Positions 22,361 through 23,987 of a DNA stretch of 23,987 bases are shown here, one piece after another. The position numbers and the translations under genes are program-made. Under the pieces are notes generated by a model. That model was given only the letters and a program-made list of their open reading frames with translations, had not been told where the DNA came from and made no database searches. Source of the DNA: Bacillota bacterium (GTDB lineage Bacteria; Bacillota; Clostridia; Acetivibrionales; DSM-1351); assembly GCA_023415305.1 (NCBI GenBank), contig JAEZKZ010000066.1:1-23987 (forward strand). Reading direction: 5' to 3'. The stretch's first letter is position 1, and the number at the start of each line of letters is the position of its first letter.

Positions 22361-23272
22361 ATGGACAGAAAAAAAGAGATCACGGGACATTTATCTGCAC
22401 TTATTACAATTTTTATCTGGGGTACAACTTTTATATCGACAAAAATACTTTTAGAAGCCATTTCTCCAATAGAAATATTATTTTTAAGATTTACAATCGG
22501 TTTCATTGTGCTACTTGTAGTTTACCCTCATAGACTGAAAGTTAAGGAGAAAAAACAAGAATTATTTTTTGCCGCTGCCGGTTTGTGTGGTGTCACACTA
22601 TATTATTTGCTTGAAAACATTGCTTTGACTTATACCTTCGCCTCCAATGTTGGGGTCATTATTTCGGTAGCACCGTTTTTCACTGCTATCTTTGCGCACT
22701 TGTTTTTAGATGGTGAAAAATTGAGAGTGCAATTCTTTATAGGTTTTGCGGTTGCTGTCGCTGGAATTTTCCTCATTAGTTTTAACGGAAGCAGCAACTT
22801 GCAATTAAACCCATCAGGAGATATCTTGGCTGTTTTAGCCGCTGTAGTATGGGCAGCCTATTCTGTCCTGACAAAGAAAATCAGCAGTTTTAATTACAAT
22901 ACCATCCAATCAACCCGAAGAATTTTCTTTTATGGGCTGGTGTTTATGATACCTGCATTGTTTATATCTGAGTTCAAACCAAACTTAAATCAGATGATTC
23001 AGCCAGTGAATCTGTTTAATATCCTGTTTTTGGGATTGGGCGCATCTGCCCTGTGCTTTGTAACATGGAATTCAGCGGTTAAAATATTGGGCGCAGTAAA
23101 AACCAGTGTTTATATTTACATGGTTCCAGTTATAACCGTTGTTACCTCCGTTATTGTACTTAGTGAAACGATTACCGGAATTGCGGTGTTTGGAATTTTA
23201 CTTACATTAGCGGGACTATTTATTTCGGAACTTAAAACCTCTGCAAAACAAAGGAGCATAAATAATGAGTGA
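22361..23272 (+). CDS. EamA-family (DMT superfamily) transporter
   Basis: 303 residues from ATG 22361, with AAAGGG upstream; an in-frame TTG at 22334 overlaps the preceding gene's stop and is less likely. About ten membrane segments in two EamA halves are visible (IWGTTFISTKILL, IEILFLRFTIGFIVLLVVY, VGVIISVAPFFTAIFAHLFL, then GDILAVLAAVVWAAYSVLTK, ALCFVTWNSAVKILG, SVYIYMVPVITVVTSVIVL). The conserved W-G-T/F and P of each half are present. Such proteins export amino acids, nucleobases or drugs from the cytoplasm. Its stop overlaps the DUF2000 start by eight bases, so the two are translationally coupled. Confidence 0.88.
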   Translation: MDRKKEITGHLSALITIFIWGTTFISTKILLEAISPIEILFLRFTIGFIVLLVVYPHRLKVKEKKQELFFAAAGLCGVTLYYLLENIALTYTFASNVGVIISVAPFFTAIFAHLFLDGEKLRVQFFIGFAVAVAGIFLISFNGSSNLQLNPSGDILAVLAAVVWAAYSVLTKKISSFNYNTIQSTRRIFFYGLVFMIPALFISEFKPNLNQMIQPVNLFNILFLGLGASALCFVTWNSAVKILGAVKTSVYIYMVPVITVVTSVIVLSETITGIAVFGILLTLAGLFISELKTSAKQRSINNE

Positions 23273-23687
23273 CTCAGCAATGAAATGTGTAATGATTATA
23301 GATTCTGAACTGCCAATGGGCATTATGGCGAACACTTCTGCTATTTTGGGTATTACGTTGGGAAAACATATTCCTGAACAAATAGGATCAGATGTAATAG
23401 ACGCATCGGGGCAATCCCACTTGGGTATTATTACTATTCCGGTTACAATGCTTCGTGGAGATAAGTTAACCTTAAAAGATTTGCGGGAGCGATTGTATAG
23501 CTCAGAATTTACCGACTTGAAAGTTGTTGATTTTTCAGATGTTGCGCAAAGCTGTAATATATACAGTGAATATATTTCAAAAGCCTCAATCAGAACAGAG
23601 CAAGACCATAATTATTTTGGAATTGCCATTTATGGGAATAAGAAAAAAGTAAACAAGCTAACAGGTTCTATGCCGCTTTTAAGATAA
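23265..23687 (+). CDS. DUF2000 family protein
   Basis: 140 residues, ATG at 23265 inside the end of the transporter gene (ATGAGTGA overlap). Begins KCVMIIDSELPMGIMANTSA and continues LGITLGKHIPEQIG, DASGQSHLGIITIPVTML, and ends with FGIAIYGNKKKVNKLTGSMP, which is the DUF2000 pattern. The family has a peptidyl-tRNA hydrolase 2-like fold and no established reaction. Very frequently found beside AraC/EamA genes, as here, it may modify or bind the transported compound. It is the last gene of the operon. Confidence 0.85.
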   Translation: MSDSAMKCVMIIDSELPMGIMANTSAILGITLGKHIPEQIGSDVIDASGQSHLGIITIPVTMLRGDKLTLKDLRERLYSSEFTDLKVVDFSDVAQSCNIYSEYISKASIRTEQDHNYFGIAIYGNKKKVNKLTGSMPLLR

Positions 23688-23726
23688 TATGCAGCGATTA
23701 AGCCTGCTGCAAGCACTAAATAATAA

Positions 23727-23817
23727 CGGCTTATAGACTTAAAGCCCAATAACCACAAAAACACCCGCCTTAAAAGCGGGTGTTTCTGATAAATGTTATG
23801 AGTAAGTCTATAAGCCG
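23727..23817. repeat. 15-bp inverted repeat: copy of the rnpB 3' end
   Basis: CGGCTTATAGACTTA at 23727-23741 is the exact reverse complement of 23803-23817, which is the 3' end of the RNase P RNA gene. The 61-base interval holds the rnpB terminator hairpin. A 15-bp perfect match at this distance is far beyond chance. Confidence 0.85.
23759..23785 (-). terminator. Terminator of rnpB (may also stop the DUF2000 operon)
   Basis: Perfect 10-bp stem AAACACCCGC (23759-23768) with 23776-23785, loop 7. On the minus strand it ends in GTGTTTTTGTGG, giving an intrinsic terminator about 18 bases beyond the rnpB 3' end. On the plus strand the T run is short, so it is a weaker stop for the DUF2000 transcript. 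Confidence 0.8.
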
Positions 23818-23987
23818 GGTTCTGTATTAAATGATCATCTATCTAGGCACTGCATTTCTGCAGCGCTCAAGCCACCTCCCCGGGACTGACGGGCAGTCAT
23901 TGCGTCCCTCCACGGCGTTGCTCCAGGTGGGGTTTACATAGCCGGCAAGTCGCCATGCCGCTGGTGAGCTCTTACCTCACCTTTCCA
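23803..23987 (-). ncRNA. rnpB: RNase P RNA, 3' part (5' end outside the window)
   Basis: The catalytic RNA of RNase P, which trims the 5' ends of tRNA precursors. Read on the minus strand, the segment contains AAAGGTGAGGTAAGAGCTCACC, then the conserved GGCATGGCGACTTGCCGGC, TGTAAACCCCACC with GGAGCAA, GGAGGTGGCTTGAGC, and finally ACAGAACCCGGCTTATAGACTT, the highly conserved 3' terminus of bacterial RNase P RNAs. The 185 bases present are the 3' half; the usual length is about 350-400, so the 5' part lies to the right of the window. The exact 3' end is set from the conserved GGCTTATAGACTT and could be a few bases off. Confidence 0.93.

Overview
The window is AT-rich DNA from a low-GC Gram-positive anaerobe, most likely a member of the Clostridia. 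This rests on the strong AGGAGG-type ribosome-binding sites, TTG starts, intrinsic terminators, a PocR-type AraC regulator and the corrinoid methyltransferase genes. The species cannot be named from the sequence.

Layout. (1) 1-2444 is a decaying margin on the minus strand: a fragment of an unidentified protein running off the edge, the first ~33 codons of an ADP-ribosylglycohydrolase, a multiply frameshifted GIY-YIG protein and the C-terminal end of a WYL-type regulator. Two intact small genes sit among them (a SpoT-like HD hydrolase and a zinc-ribbon protein). (2) 2490-12963 is a nearly complete methanol-type corrinoid methyltransferase module: mtaB and a CobW-family GTPase (plus strand); a DUF1638 gene, cobT and a ferredoxin-containing corrinoid-protein activator (minus strand, divergent from mtaB); a PocR/AraC regulator; and the divergent pair mtaC / mtaA. 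(3) 12966-17740 is a minus-strand sugar-linked group: a DUF4432 aldose-1-epimerase-like protein, a second URO-D/MtaA-superfamily protein with altered metal ligands, and a LacI regulator fused to an ABC-type solute-binding domain. A LacI-like operator lies at its head. (4) 17956-19645 carries a GNAT acetyltransferase behind a truncated rsgA gene and a long leader with its own promoter, a 13-codon ORF, alternative pairings and an intrinsic terminator, which looks like an attenuator. (5) 19721-23687 holds a zinc-ribbon/DUF2007 membrane protein, a SAM methyltransferase and an AraC-EamA-DUF2000 operon. (6) The right edge is the 3' part of the RNase P RNA gene on the minus strand.

How the genes fit together. 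MtaB moves the methyl of methanol to Co(I) of MtaC. MtaA passes it on, in bacteria probably to tetrahydrofolate. The activator re-reduces cobalamin that has oxidised to Co(II). CobT supplies the lower-ligand nucleotide of the cobamide. The CobW-family GTPase and the DUF1638 protein are probably accessory, and the PocR/AraC protein is the likely regulator. No methyltetrahydrofolate-handling genes lie in the window, so the downstream fate of the methyl group is inferred.

The features most worth a second look are the attenuator-like leader, the structured insert between cobT and the activator gene, the 12-bp tandem repeat before cobW that also spells a 20-codon Leu/Ser ORF, the LacI/solute-binding fusion, and the possible link between the sugar-type operon and the methyltransferase module.
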